Part shown: piece after piece, positions 16,110-24,410 of the stretch
Layout of the letters: each line of letters starts with the position of its first letter
How positions within the stretch are numbered: position 1 is the first letter of the stretch
Origin: Methanoregula sp. UBA154
Lineage (GTDB): Archaea; Halobacteriota; Methanomicrobia; Methanomicrobiales; Methanospirillaceae
Assembly: GCA_002502245.1 (NCBI GenBank)
Contig: DAPW01000007.1
Location: forward strand, 1 to 64,000
Length of the DNA stretch: 64,000 nucleotides
Reading direction: 5' to 3'
Notes under the pieces: model-generated
Seen by the model: only the letters and a program-made list of their open reading frames with translations
Database searches by the model: none
What the model was told of the DNA's origin: nothing
Position numbers and translations under genes: made by a program

Positions 16110-16838
16110 TCAAGCGATGAGGTAGGTGATGGTCACGGTTGCCGAAACTGTGATATCCCCCGACTGGATGGGAGTCGCGGCAGCAGCCCTTGGTGCCGCG
16201 GCGTCCAAGGCATAGTTCTGGAAGTACACGGGCGTATACCCGCTGCTGGTCTCTGCTCTCTGGACACCGGTGATGGTGGTCCCCATGGCGGCCGAGATGG
16301 TATCCGCATCCGACCAGGCGCGGGAGACCGCCTCTTTCAGGGCTTCGGTCCGGAGGACCTGAGCCTGTTCATCGGAGAGCATGAACTGGATTGAAGAAGC
16401 CTGGTTGATACCGTTTGCCACGCCAATATCGATAATCTCGCCGGTCCTGCTGACATTATGAAGGGTGACTGTCAGGGAGTTGGTAACCTGGTATGTCTTG
16501 ATCTTTGGTTTCAGGAGACCGGTGGAATCCTCGTAGACCGGGTAGATGTTGTAACCGGTGGTCTTGAGCGCATCCCGGGGGATACCGGCGGCAATGATGG
16601 CGTTTTGCACTATGGCCATTTTGTTGGCATTATCGGACTGGGCCAGCCGTACATCGATATTCTCGGTCTGGACGGAGAAGGTGACCTGTGCCCGGTCGGG
16701 CGTCCCGATGACGTTGCCGGTACCGATTGTCTGGATCACGTGTTCATTCACAGTGTCAGCGGCTGCCGTTGCACAGCCAACAAATGCCAGGGCTATGATC
16801 AGAAGGCCCAGGGTAAGGAGTCGGATAGTTCGTGTCAT
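16110..16838 (-). CDS. Exported SIMPL-domain (DUF541) protein
   Basis: ATG 16838 gives a clean signal peptide (MTRTIRLLTLGLLIIALAF, cleavage near the CATAAADT region), so the 242-residue protein is exported and possibly lipid-anchored through the Cys of FVGC. The mature part is a SIMPL domain: IQTIGTGNV, RAQVTFSVQTEN, MAIVQNAIIAAGI, LKTTGYNIYP, and a repeated strand near the C-terminus ending in VSATVTITYLIA. The function of SIMPL proteins in archaea is unknown; a bacterial homologue (BP26) forms channel-like oligomers. It stands alone. Confidence 0.85.
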   Translation of the reverse strand: MTRTIRLLTLGLLIIALAFVGCATAAADTVNEHVIQTIGTGNVIGTPDRAQVTFSVQTENIDVRLAQSDNANKMAIVQNAIIAAGIPRDALKTTGYNIYPVYEDSTGLLKPKIKTYQVTNSLTVTLHNVSRTGEIIDIGVANGINQASSIQFMLSDEQAQVLRTEALKEAVSRAWSDADTISAAMGTTITGVQRAETSSGYTPVYFQNYALDAAAPRAAAATPIQSGDITVSATVTITYLIA

Positions 16839-17022
16839 GATGTTCGCATAATCTGCTCCTGAATCGGTGATTAAAGTTGCTTTGAGTACAAAAAAAATCG
16901 CAGTTATCCTCAAAAAAGCCCGCCCCAGCGTCTTTATTGCAGGTTTCCGTTGATTTTTTTACGGGGTGCACCACTGCCAAACTAGATTATGCCGTAAGGT
17001 CAATACCTAAGACGATTAGAGC

Positions 17023-18273
17023 ATGACAGCGACAATCGTAGAGAAGATATTCTCCCGGAAATGCGGCAGCGACGTGAGGGCAGGCGACGTGGTCATGGCC
17101 CCGCTTGACGGGGCGATGATCCATGATATCACCGGCCCGCTTGCCATCCAGAAGTTCTACGAGATGGGCGGACGGAAGGTCTTTGACCCGCAGCGCGTTA
17201 TTATGCTCTTTGACCACCAGATCCCGGCGGATTCGATCGAGGCGGCAACCATCCATGTCTATATGCGGAAATTCGCCGCAGAGCAGGATATCCTCAACTA
17301 CGATATCAACGAAGGGATCTGCCACCAGGTGACAATCGAGAAGGGCCGGGCAGCGCCGGGCGAGATCGTGGTCGGCGCTGACTCCCACACCTGCATGTAC
17401 GGTGCAGCGGGGGCTTTTGCTACCGGCATTGGTTCCACCGACATGGGTTTTGCCCTGAAGTTCGGTGCCCTCTACTTCAGGGTGCCGGAGACCATCCGTG
17501 CCGAGGTATCAGGAAAGTTCCAAAAACGCGTCGGGGCAAAAGACCTGATCCTCTCGATTGCCGCTGATATCGGCGCTGACGGGGCTACCTATAAGGCAAT
17601 CGAGTTCACGGGAAAGACCGTGCGGAAACTCCCCATGGCAGGCCGGATGACACTCTGCAATATGGCCATCGAGATGGGCGGAAAGGCCGGCATCGTTGCC
17701 CCGGACAAGGTTACATGGGAGTATATGAAAGGGCGGCGGAAGATGAAACCGTTCGAACTCGACAGCGACGAGGATGCACGGTTTGCGGAGCGCCGCTCGT
17801 ATACTGTTTCGGACCTCGAGCCGCAGGTAGCCGTACCGCACAATGTTGATACCGCTGTCCCGGTCAGCAGGGTTGCGGGAACGCACGTGGACCAGGTCTT
17901 CATCGGCTCGTGCACGAACGGACGCTTCGAGGACCTTGAGGAAGCAGCAGAGGTGCTCGGGAAGAAGAAGTTCAGCCCGACGTGCCGCGTCATCATCATT
18001 CCGGCCTCCCGCGACGAGTACCTCAAGACGCTGCAGGCCGGGCTTATCGAAAAGTTCGTCAGGGCCGGAGCCCTCGTCGAGGCACCGTGCTGCGGGCCGT
18101 GCATGGGTGGGGCGTTCGGTCTTATCGCGCCCGGCGAAGTCTCGCTCTCCACCTCGAACCGGAACTTCAGGGGCCGTCAGGGGAGCACCGAGGGCAAGGT
18201 CTACCTCTGTTCCCCGGCAACGGCGGCAGCGAGCGCGATCACGGGCGAGATCACCGACCCGAGGGAGGTGTAA
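17023..18273 (+). CDS. leuC: Isopropylmalate isomerase / homoaconitase large subunit
   Basis: This aconitase-superfamily large subunit (416 residues) ligates a [4Fe-4S] cluster through IGSCTNGR (Cys near residue 294) and CCGPCMGG (two Cys near residues 353-356). GADSHTCMYGAAGAFATGIGS near residue 123 is the substrate-binding signature. It isomerises 2-isopropylmalate for leucine, or homocitrate-type acids for coenzyme B; the archaeal paralogues cannot be separated on the large subunit alone. It heads a tight operon with the small subunit (one base between stop and ATG) and a dehydrogenase, a complete isomerase-dehydrogenase pair. Confidence 0.9.
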   Translation: MTATIVEKIFSRKCGSDVRAGDVVMAPLDGAMIHDITGPLAIQKFYEMGGRKVFDPQRVIMLFDHQIPADSIEAATIHVYMRKFAAEQDILNYDINEGICHQVTIEKGRAAPGEIVVGADSHTCMYGAAGAFATGIGSTDMGFALKFGALYFRVPETIRAEVSGKFQKRVGAKDLILSIAADIGADGATYKAIEFTGKTVRKLPMAGRMTLCNMAIEMGGKAGIVAPDKVTWEYMKGRRKMKPFELDSDEDARFAERRSYTVSDLEPQVAVPHNVDTAVPVSRVAGTHVDQVFIGSCTNGRFEDLEEAAEVLGKKKFSPTCRVIIIPASRDEYLKTLQAGLIEKFVRAGALVEAPCCGPCMGGAFGLIAPGEVSLSTSNRNFRGRQGSTEGKVYLCSPATAAASAITGEITDPREV

Positions 18274-18274
18274 A

Positions 18275-18829
18275 ATGGCCGCGAAAAAGACCGTGACGGT
18301 CAGAAAAATCATAGCTGCAGAGGGGCCCGTTTCAAAGAATGCCCGGGTCTGGAAGTTCGGTGACGATATCGACACCGATGCCATCATCCCGGGACGGTTC
18401 CTCACCATCAATAACCCGGACGAGCTCGCGCAGCACGCTTTCGAGGGCACCCGGGACGAGTTTGCAAAAAAGGTGCAGCAGGGGGACGTCATTGTCGGGG
18501 GACGCAACTTCGGGTGCGGTTCATCCCGCGAGCATGCACCACTCGCCCTGATGGGGGCCGGTGTGAAGGTCGTGATCGCCCGTTCATTTGCCCGGATCTT
18601 CTTCCGGAACGCGATCAATGTCGGGGTGCTTCCGGTAGTCTGCCCGGAGGCGGACACGATCACTGACGGGGCGAAGATCAGCCTGCATATCAAAGAGGGT
18701 TTCCTCGAGGCGGACGGGAAGAAGCATACAATCGAGCCCGTGCCGGCGTTCATGCAGGGCATCATCGATGCCGGCGGGCTCGTGGAATATGCAAAGAACA
18801 TCAGGGAGCTTCCGGTATGTACAAGATAG
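18275..18829 (+). CDS. leuD: Isopropylmalate isomerase / homoaconitase small subunit
   Basis: The 184-residue swivelling domain completes the isomerase. It shows DDIDTDAIIPGRF near residue 30, GRNFGCGSSREHAP near residue 76 and ARSFARIFFRNAINVG near residue 99. The specificity loop after IIPG reads RFLTI. As I recall, methanogen homoaconitase has YLRT with an arginine there; this protein lacks that arginine, which leans weakly to isopropylmalate. About 18 extra N-terminal residues, rich in Lys and Val, precede the domain. GGGAGGTGTAA directly before ATG 18275 is a good ribosome-binding site. The end overlaps the dehydrogenase start by 13 bases. Confidence 0.9.
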   Translation: MAAKKTVTVRKIIAAEGPVSKNARVWKFGDDIDTDAIIPGRFLTINNPDELAQHAFEGTRDEFAKKVQQGDVIVGGRNFGCGSSREHAPLALMGAGVKVVIARSFARIFFRNAINVGVLPVVCPEADTITDGAKISLHIKEGFLEADGKKHTIEPVPAFMQGIIDAGGLVEYAKNIRELPVCTR

Positions 18830-19938
18830 CTGCAATCGGCGGGGACGGGATCGGCCCGGAGATCGTGGCCGAGGGAAAGAAGGTACTCGAGGCTGCAGGA
18901 GAGAAGTTTAACTTCGACATCCAGTGGACGGACTTCGATATCGGGGCTGACCGTTACCTTGCCACACGGAACCTTGTCACCGAGGAAGACTTACAGGAAC
19001 TGAAGAAGTTCAAGGCCATTTACTTTGGCGCTATCGGCGATGAGCGGGTGAAACCCGGGGTGCTGGAAAAGGGGATCCTGCTCGCACTCCGTTTTCACTT
19101 CGACCAGTACGTGAACCTCCGCCCCATCAAGCTCCTCAAAGGCGTCGAGACACCGCTCGCAGGAAAGGGCCCTCAGGACATCGACTTCGTGGTAGTCCGG
19201 GAGAACACCGAGGACTTCTATGTCGGTATCGGCTCCCGCTTTAAAAAGCACCAGAAGATCGAGCTGGACGTGGTCCGGGACATCTACCGCGTGAAATTCG
19301 GCCTCGATGTGGAGAGCGACGCCGAGGAGATCGCCTACCAGATCGGGGTCATCACCCGCGAGGGTTCCCGGAGGGTCCAGACCTATGCCTTCGATCTCGC
19401 CATGCAGCGGAAGAAGAAACTGACATCGGTGGACAAGGCAAACGTCCTCTCGGACGTGTACGGCCTCTGGCGGGACGTGTTCACCGAGACGGGGAAGAAC
19501 TACCCAGACGTCACCACCGAATTCAACTTCGTGGACGCCGTCACCATGTGGTTTGTCAAGAACCCCGAATGGTTCGATGTCGTGGTCACCCCGAACATGT
19601 TCGGCGACATCATCACCGACCTCGGCGCCATGATCCAGGGCGGGCTCGGCCTTGCCCCGGGCGGCAACATAAATCCGAAGGGCACGTCGATGTTCGAGCC
19701 GATCCACGGCTCGGCACCGAAATACAAGGGTATGGGAGTTGCAAACCCCATCGCCACCATCTGGGCCGGCTCCCTCCTGCTCGACCATCTCGGCGAGCAT
19801 AAGGCTGCGGCGGCGATTGTGAGCGCGATTGAGAAGAGTATCAGAGACGGCGTTGTGACCAGGGACCTCGGCGGCAGGGCGGTCAGCACCTCGACAGCCG
19901 GGTCGTACATCGCCAGGTGCGTGAAGGAAGGGATATAA
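18817..19938 (+). CDS. leuB: 3-Isopropylmalate / homoisocitrate-type dehydrogenase
   Basis: The NAD-dependent beta-decarboxylating dehydrogenase (373 residues) has GGDGIGPEIVAEG at the N-terminus, FVVVRENTEDFYVGIG near residue 123, the Mg-binding NMFGDIITDLGAMIQGGLGLAPGGN near residue 260 and FEPIHGSAP near residue 290. The substrate loop LALRFHFDQYVNLRPIKLL differs from bacterial LeuB and is closer to the tartrate/D-malate group, so the exact acid is open. The genomic pairing with isomerase subunits makes leucine or coenzyme B synthesis the natural pathway. It is the last gene of the operon. Confidence 0.88.
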   Translation: MYKIAAIGGDGIGPEIVAEGKKVLEAAGEKFNFDIQWTDFDIGADRYLATRNLVTEEDLQELKKFKAIYFGAIGDERVKPGVLEKGILLALRFHFDQYVNLRPIKLLKGVETPLAGKGPQDIDFVVVRENTEDFYVGIGSRFKKHQKIELDVVRDIYRVKFGLDVESDAEEIAYQIGVITREGSRRVQTYAFDLAMQRKKKLTSVDKANVLSDVYGLWRDVFTETGKNYPDVTTEFNFVDAVTMWFVKNPEWFDVVVTPNMFGDIITDLGAMIQGGLGLAPGGNINPKGTSMFEPIHGSAPKYKGMGVANPIATIWAGSLLLDHLGEHKAAAAIVSAIEKSIRDGVVTRDLGGRAVSTSTAGSYIARCVKEGI

Positions 19939-19946
19939 TTTTTTGC

Positions 19947-20480
19947 GCTCGGTAAAAACGGGTATGAACTGGTAGAGTTCGTTCGTAACGATGGAAATCG
20001 GAAAAGTCATCATAATTTCACGAGGGCTCCCCGCTTCAGGGCCCCTCCGGGGCACGGCGGGGCAGTTTGTGTGTTTTTCAGAAATATCAGTCGTTGATCC
20101 GCCGCGGGGGCGCCCCTTCGGGGGCGGCGGCATATATCATAATCGGGGGTATGGGGGTCTCAACCCCCATTATTCTGTCTGAAAGAACCGACTATCACAG
20201 GAAAACCCTTTAAAAGATGGGATCACCCCCCTTGCGCCAGCCCTGCCCTCGTTGAGGGGGGGACGCCTGCGATTCCTCTGTATTACCCAAAATCACAGTT
20301 CAGGTAATACAGCATTTCACCATGGAGCGCCATTGCGGCGGGGCGAAGCCCCGGAAGCATTGGCGTTTTTCGATCATCGGCATATCCACTTTTTCACCTT
20401 CCATTTTAGGCAGGCAATTTTTCTTGTTTTTCTTTCGCAAATCCCTTCTTGAACTCAGGGATTAAAATAACACTTTACCC
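19947..20480 (+). repeat. Composite B-A structured repeat
   Basis: The B half begins GCTCGGTAAAAACGGG at 19947 and holds four hairpins, including CGCCCC-TTCG-GGGGCG (a UUCG tetraloop, about 20112-20128) and GGGGGTCTCAACCCCC (about 20153-20168). The A half starts near 20215 with TTGCGCCAGC at 20230, then CTGTATTACC/GGTAATACAG and GGCGGGGCGAAGCCCC. The unit ends in ACTTTACCC at 20480. It lies between the convergent leuB and PAS genes. No gene is seen in 19939-20557. Confidence 0.75.
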
Positions 20481-20557
20481 TAATTATTTCTCAAAAAAAC
20501 AGAACCGTCCGGCAATCCGGGTTTTATCGGCTTGTACGAACCTGTTGTCCAGCAGAA

Positions 20558-21439
20558 TCACACCGACTCTTCTTCCGCACCCTCGTCACGGGCAAAGATC
20601 GAGCGGATTGCCTTGAACGGCGAGCGTCCCCCTGTCCGGGATTCCTTGGGGCGGACGCCCTTGAACAGGATCTCGGCCTCGGCAGCTCCCTCCTCCACAT
20701 ACATCTTCTCCGTGACATCAACAAGGGAGCCGGCAATTGCAATGGTCTTCCCGTTCTTGACCACCGGGATCTCGTTCACCTCAATCCAGATCCGGTTGCC
20801 GTCCCCGGTCGCCATCTCCAGCCGGTACGGGGGTTCCCGTTTGCCGGTTGAGACTGCCCGCAGCGTCCGTTCAAGGCCGGCGGCATTGACCGGGTTGTCG
20901 GTCAGGTAATCGGTCCACGATCGTTTCTTTGAACCGCCCGTACACTTCAGCAGGATACGGATCCGCGGGCTGACATACAGGGTCCGGTGATCGGGGGTAT
21001 GGGTATAGTACATCTGGCTCCCGCTCTCGATGAGGAGCATCAGGTCCTCATCCCGTTTCCGCATCGCCTTCTGATCGTTCTTGACCGGCGTCACGTCACG
21101 GCCGGTGGCAACAAGGGCAACGGGCGCCCTGTTCCCGTCAAGCACGGATTTTATCGACCAGCTGATGCACCGCAGCCCTTTCGGTGTCTGGAGCCACTGT
21201 TCCACAACACAGGTATAGGGAGGGCGGAAGAGCTTGGTCATCTGGGTCGCGATAACGTCGGAGTAACGTTCACCCGAGACCGGCATGAACACGCTGCCGC
21301 ACAGATCCTCTTTTGTCTTCCCGAGAAGCTCACCGTATGCCGCATTCGTAAAAAGGAGCCGGCCTTCAAGACTGATCTTCACGATGAGATCCTGCTGCTG
21401 TTCCACAAGATCCCGGTAGACTGCGTCCGATGTATCCAT
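20558..21439 (-). CDS. Protein with two PAS domains and no output domain
   Basis: The 293 residues contain one PAS domain at about 10-115 (DLIVKISLEGRLLFTNAAYGELLGK, ending ALVATGRDVT) and a second, more divergent one at about 135-250 (YVSPRIRILL, ending AIAGSLVDVTEKM). No kinase, HTH or GGDEF part follows; the last 40 residues are charged. The protein is soluble and probably signals by interaction or is a sensor that binds a small ligand. Methanomicrobiales encode many such PAS proteins. It is transcribed alone, convergent to the leu operon. Confidence 0.85.
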   Translation of the reverse strand: MDTSDAVYRDLVEQQQDLIVKISLEGRLLFTNAAYGELLGKTKEDLCGSVFMPVSGERYSDVIATQMTKLFRPPYTCVVEQWLQTPKGLRCISWSIKSVLDGNRAPVALVATGRDVTPVKNDQKAMRKRDEDLMLLIESGSQMYYTHTPDHRTLYVSPRIRILLKCTGGSKKRSWTDYLTDNPVNAAGLERTLRAVSTGKREPPYRLEMATGDGNRIWIEVNEIPVVKNGKTIAIAGSLVDVTEKMYVEEGAAEAEILFKGVRPKESRTGGRSPFKAIRSIFARDEGAEEESV

Positions 21440-21725
21440 GGTCAGAGCCCCGTACTCCTGTACCGGTTCACGCCAGTTGTCCCGGATAAAAGAGGAGGAT
21501 TTGTCTCCACACTTAAGTCATCTGCTGTCGAACTATTAATGTTGTACGATTTTCCCCGGGTATCCCGCCATCCCGGGCCGCATTTCCGGCAGGGGCTGTC
21601 GGCGTCAGGGTGCAACCGCCGCCAGTATGCGTGGATAAAAAGGGGGACGGGTCAGATGCACGCGGGATTATTCCGCACAACCGGACCCGGGTGCAGCGGG
21701 TCCGCTCCTGCATGGTGTACCGCTC
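21440..21725. other. Intergenic region, nothing recognised
   Basis: No gene or clear structure is supported. A minus-strand frame at 21513-21713 exists, but it lacks a ribosome-binding site and family resemblance. Confidence 0.4.
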
Positions 21726-22136
21726 TCACACTATTGCACCGATCGTCCGCTGCCCTCCGGCAACCCGGCGGAATTTAAAGCCGGACTGCTCCGGGATCCG
21801 TGCAACCGGTGCTGTCCGCTCCTTACCGAAGAGGATGGCCCGGAGGGTGACCAGCGAGATGGTAAAGCTGCCCGCATTGAACAGATCGATATTCAAGGCT
21901 TTTCCTGACTGAGAGATCTGTGCAAGCCCCCGGGTAATCCCAAGGTAGTATGCATAGTGATGGGTAAGCTCCTCCACCTGTACCGCTACACTACCGGAAA
22001 CTGCACGTACCAGATCTGAACGCCGGATGGCAAACCGTTCGCCGCAGATATGGAGGTCCACCACTTCGTGGAGCATGCCTTCGCTGTCCACAGCCCTGCA
22101 TCCGGTCCGCTGGAGATATCCCGCTTTTTCCATCAT
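21726..22136 (-). CDS. Unknown protein downstream of the nitrogenase-like operon
   Basis: The 136-residue protein has no domain I recognise. It is mixed alpha/beta, with ICGERFAIRRSDLVRAVSG near residue 30 and an amphipathic helix YYLGITRGLAQISQSGKA, and ends in a basic segment. ATG 22136 was chosen because it has AAGGTGG about ten bases upstream and a TATA box (TTATATACC, about 22178-22186) at the correct distance for its own promoter. A longer in-frame start at 22217 would lie upstream of that TATA box. It follows the K-type subunit gene by 110 bp on the same strand, so it may be an accessory gene of that system or merely a neighbour. Confidence 0.6.
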   Translation of the reverse strand: MMEKAGYLQRTGCRAVDSEGMLHEVVDLHICGERFAIRRSDLVRAVSGSVAVQVEELTHHYAYYLGITRGLAQISQSGKALNIDLFNAGSFTISLVTLRAILFGKERTAPVARIPEQSGFKFRRVAGGQRTIGAIV

Positions 22137-22246
22137 ACACGACCACCTTCCGTCGTATACTGGCGTCAGTTCCGGGGGTATATAACGGGTCGGCGTGTGC
22201 GGGGTGAAAGTGAACACCTGCCAGGGATACCGCAGGCCTTAGGGTA

Positions 22247-23377
22247 TTACGGTTGCGTCCGGGGGTGATCCATGCAGGCATTCAGGACCTGTTCCATGAA
22301 AAAGAGCGTCCCGTTGATCCCTGCAAGGGGAACCGGTGCGAGCCTCACCACCCCTCTCAGGGGAGGCGTGATACCCAAAAATGCCCGGTTGCCCCTCACG
22401 GACCGTTCAAACGAGGATCCCAGGACGAGGTCAGGATTGTGCACCTCGATCAGCTGTTGTGCTTCCTTCAGTCCGGTCACCCGTGCAGCCGGATAGTGCA
22501 GTGTACTGTCCTGGTTCCGCAGGCCGATGAACCGGACATCAGCATCAAGGAAGTGTTCAAGCGCCTCTGCAGCAAATTCCGCGTACGATGCCCCGGCAAA
22601 GATCACGACGGACGGTGGATCGAACCTCCGCAGGAACTTGTCGCAGACGCGGACAGTCTCCTCCTCCATCAGCGAGAGTTCCCGCAGGACAGGGCTGGTA
22701 TCCGATTCCTCAAAAACCGCCCCCAGCCGTTCAAAGGTGGCCCGCAGGGTGCCGGAACCAAGGCTTCCCCCAAGATACTTCCCTACGCCGCTTGAGAAAT
22801 CCGCGTTTGTGCCGATCGTGCAGGTCGCGGCCGCACCGGTTTTTTTCAGTGCATCGCGGCAGAATACCGTTGCAACCGGAATGGATGCCAGGGCAAGCAG
22901 CCGCCGGATCTCCTGCAGGTTGCCCTTATAAAACGGATCAAGGAGGCAGATACCGTCGATATTTACGCCTTCTGCTGCCGCATCGGTCTGCGGCGCAAGA
23001 AGCGAGAGGGCCTTTGTGTAACCGGTCTCCACGTCTCCCGAAAAACCCGGGCTGTCCACGAGAAGCACATCGTGCTCAGCGAGCATGGACTGGATGTCCT
23101 CGCCAAGGATCGCGGGGACGCAGGTCGTGATCACCGCAATCCGGTTGCCGGTACCGGAAAGCCCGCCAATCACCTCGCGGAGCCGCTCTTCTGATCCGAA
23201 GATCACCTCGTTTTCGAGGATGAAGGTGCCGTGGAGGGGGGCATGCAGGAGCGTTGTGGGATAATAGTAACAGCCGCTGGAGCCGTGGATCACGACGCTC
23301 ACGCCCTCGAACCCCGCAAGGCAGGCGGCAGCCCCGGTCATGGCACAGGGCCAGAGAGGGTTGTCGCACTCAGGCAT
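22247..23377 (-). CDS. Nitrogenase-like component 1 protein, NifK-type position
   Basis: The protein (376 residues) is a compact member of the NifD/K, BchN/B and CfbD superfamily. Three cluster-ligand cysteines are in the expected spacing: Cys11 (WPCAMTGAA), Cys36 (HGSSGCYYYP) and Cys86 (VITTCVPAILGEDI). The rest follows the three-Rossmann-domain plan, with PVATVFC near residue 190 and SVVIFAGASYAEFA near residue 275. ATG 23377 lies within an eight-base overlap with the end of the D-type gene; the reading frame continues upstream, but only as antisense-like sequence. No FeMo-cofactor ligand region can be seen. It pairs with the next two genes as an H-D-K set. Confidence 0.82.
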   Translation of the reverse strand: MPECDNPLWPCAMTGAAACLAGFEGVSVVIHGSSGCYYYPTTLLHAPLHGTFILENEVIFGSEERLREVIGGLSGTGNRIAVITTCVPAILGEDIQSMLAEHDVLLVDSPGFSGDVETGYTKALSLLAPQTDAAAEGVNIDGICLLDPFYKGNLQEIRRLLALASIPVATVFCRDALKKTGAAATCTIGTNADFSSGVGKYLGGSLGSGTLRATFERLGAVFEESDTSPVLRELSLMEEETVRVCDKFLRRFDPPSVVIFAGASYAEFAAEALEHFLDADVRFIGLRNQDSTLHYPAARVTGLKEAQQLIEVHNPDLVLGSSFERSVRGNRAFLGITPPLRGVVRLAPVPLAGINGTLFFMEQVLNACMDHPRTQP

Positions 23378-24410
23378 GGATCGCGCGCCTCCAGCGGTGG
23401 AGCATCCGCCGCACGCCGCTCGTACCGACCACGGGATGAACCGGCAGCGGGTGCGCTTCCCGGTTACTGCTGACCCTGATGTGCAGGGCATCGGCAGCTT
23501 CCCGTGCTGCCCGGGAACTCCCTGTGTCCATGACCGGCCCGCAGAAAACGCCCTCTGTATCGCCGATATCCGCAAAGTCTGCAAGGATCTCGGCCTGGAG
23601 GGCCTGTTCGATCTCCAGTGCCCGCTTCGGATCGATCCTGCAGGCTGCTGCAACGGAACGGATGAATGCGAGGGTATCCGAGAGCCCCGTGGGAAACGAT
23701 GGGATATACGGTGTCCCGAACCGCTCCCGCAGGTGATCCCCGACCGGCACCAGCGACGGGTCACGGAGGATGCTGACCTGTGCAGCGCCGAGCGCCGGCA
23801 TGTCGTCAGGTGAGAGATGGCGCACGAACCGTATCCCCACCGGGAGCCCGAGAAGGGTGAGGAGGCGCACCACTTCGGTATAGTTCTCATCCACCTCGTA
23901 TTCAAGATTTTTTTCCCCGATGATATTCACGCACGGGCGGGTCGGAGCGGGCGCTCCGGCATCCGCAAGCGCGATCAGGGCATTATTGACGCCATCCTGG
24001 AACGTTCCCCCAAAAAAACCGGCAGTCGGGACGGGGATGACCGGTACCGGCCAGTCCCGGCCGCAGACTGCCTCCACATCATCGCCGATGGTGGCGACAA
24101 TGCAGGTGGAGAGGACAAAGACAGTAGAGACATCCCGGGAACAGACCGACCGGATTGTCCGGGTGAGCGCGTCCTCGCCGCCAAAAATAATATCGCACTC
24201 ACCAAGAGCGGAAGAGACAAGGTCCGGGAGGACTGCCTGATCATTGTCGGGCAGGGTTGCGTGAAAGAGGGAAAAATTATGGTGGGCGCACCCCTTGGGC
24301 CCGTGGATGATACTTGCGGCACCCCGGACCTGGGTCGTTACCGAGAGGGCACCCGTGAGGGTACAGCCCCCGGACCTAGATATAGGCGTAGGCGAGGGTC
24401 TCAAGTTCAT
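23370..24410 (-). CDS. Nitrogenase-like component 1 protein, NifD-type position
   Basis: This 346-residue protein resembles NifD/CfbD. Cys16 (SGGCTLTGAL), Cys41 (HGPKGCAHHN) and Cys103 (VLSTCIVATIGDD) have nearly the same spacing as the P-cluster ligands of NifD (62, 88, 154). Other family features are GGEDALTRTI near residue 77 and VPVIPVPTAGFFGGTFQDG near residue 120. It is well over 100 residues shorter than true NifD, and the Cys/His pair that holds FeMo-cofactor is not apparent. The start overlaps the end of the H-type gene by 35 bases. The subunit probably reduces an organic substrate rather than dinitrogen. Confidence 0.82.
   Translation of the reverse strand: MNLRPSPTPISRSGGCTLTGALSVTTQVRGAASIIHGPKGCAHHNFSLFHATLPDNDQAVLPDLVSSALGECDIIFGGEDALTRTIRSVCSRDVSTVFVLSTCIVATIGDDVEAVCGRDWPVPVIPVPTAGFFGGTFQDGVNNALIALADAGAPAPTRPCVNIIGEKNLEYEVDENYTEVVRLLTLLGLPVGIRFVRHLSPDDMPALGAAQVSILRDPSLVPVGDHLRERFGTPYIPSFPTGLSDTLAFIRSVAAACRIDPKRALEIEQALQAEILADFADIGDTEGVFCGPVMDTGSSRAAREAADALHIRVSSNREAHPLPVHPVVGTSGVRRMLHRWRRAIHA

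Noticed and set aside
18991..20133. A 380-codon minus-strand frame over leuB and the next repeat
   Set aside because: It is antisense to leuB and reads into repeat DNA; no family resemblance.
19991..20182. Short open frames reading Pro/Arg/Gly-rich peptides inside several B repeats
   Set aside because: Similar peptides recur because the DNA repeats recur; copies are broken in different places and none has a ribosome-binding site. The conserved property is the hairpin structure.
22247..23905. Reading the K-type protein from a start at 23905 as a 552-residue protein
   Set aside because: The first 176 residues are Arg/Ser-rich antiparallel-frame sequence overlapping the D-type gene; homology starts at ATG 23377.
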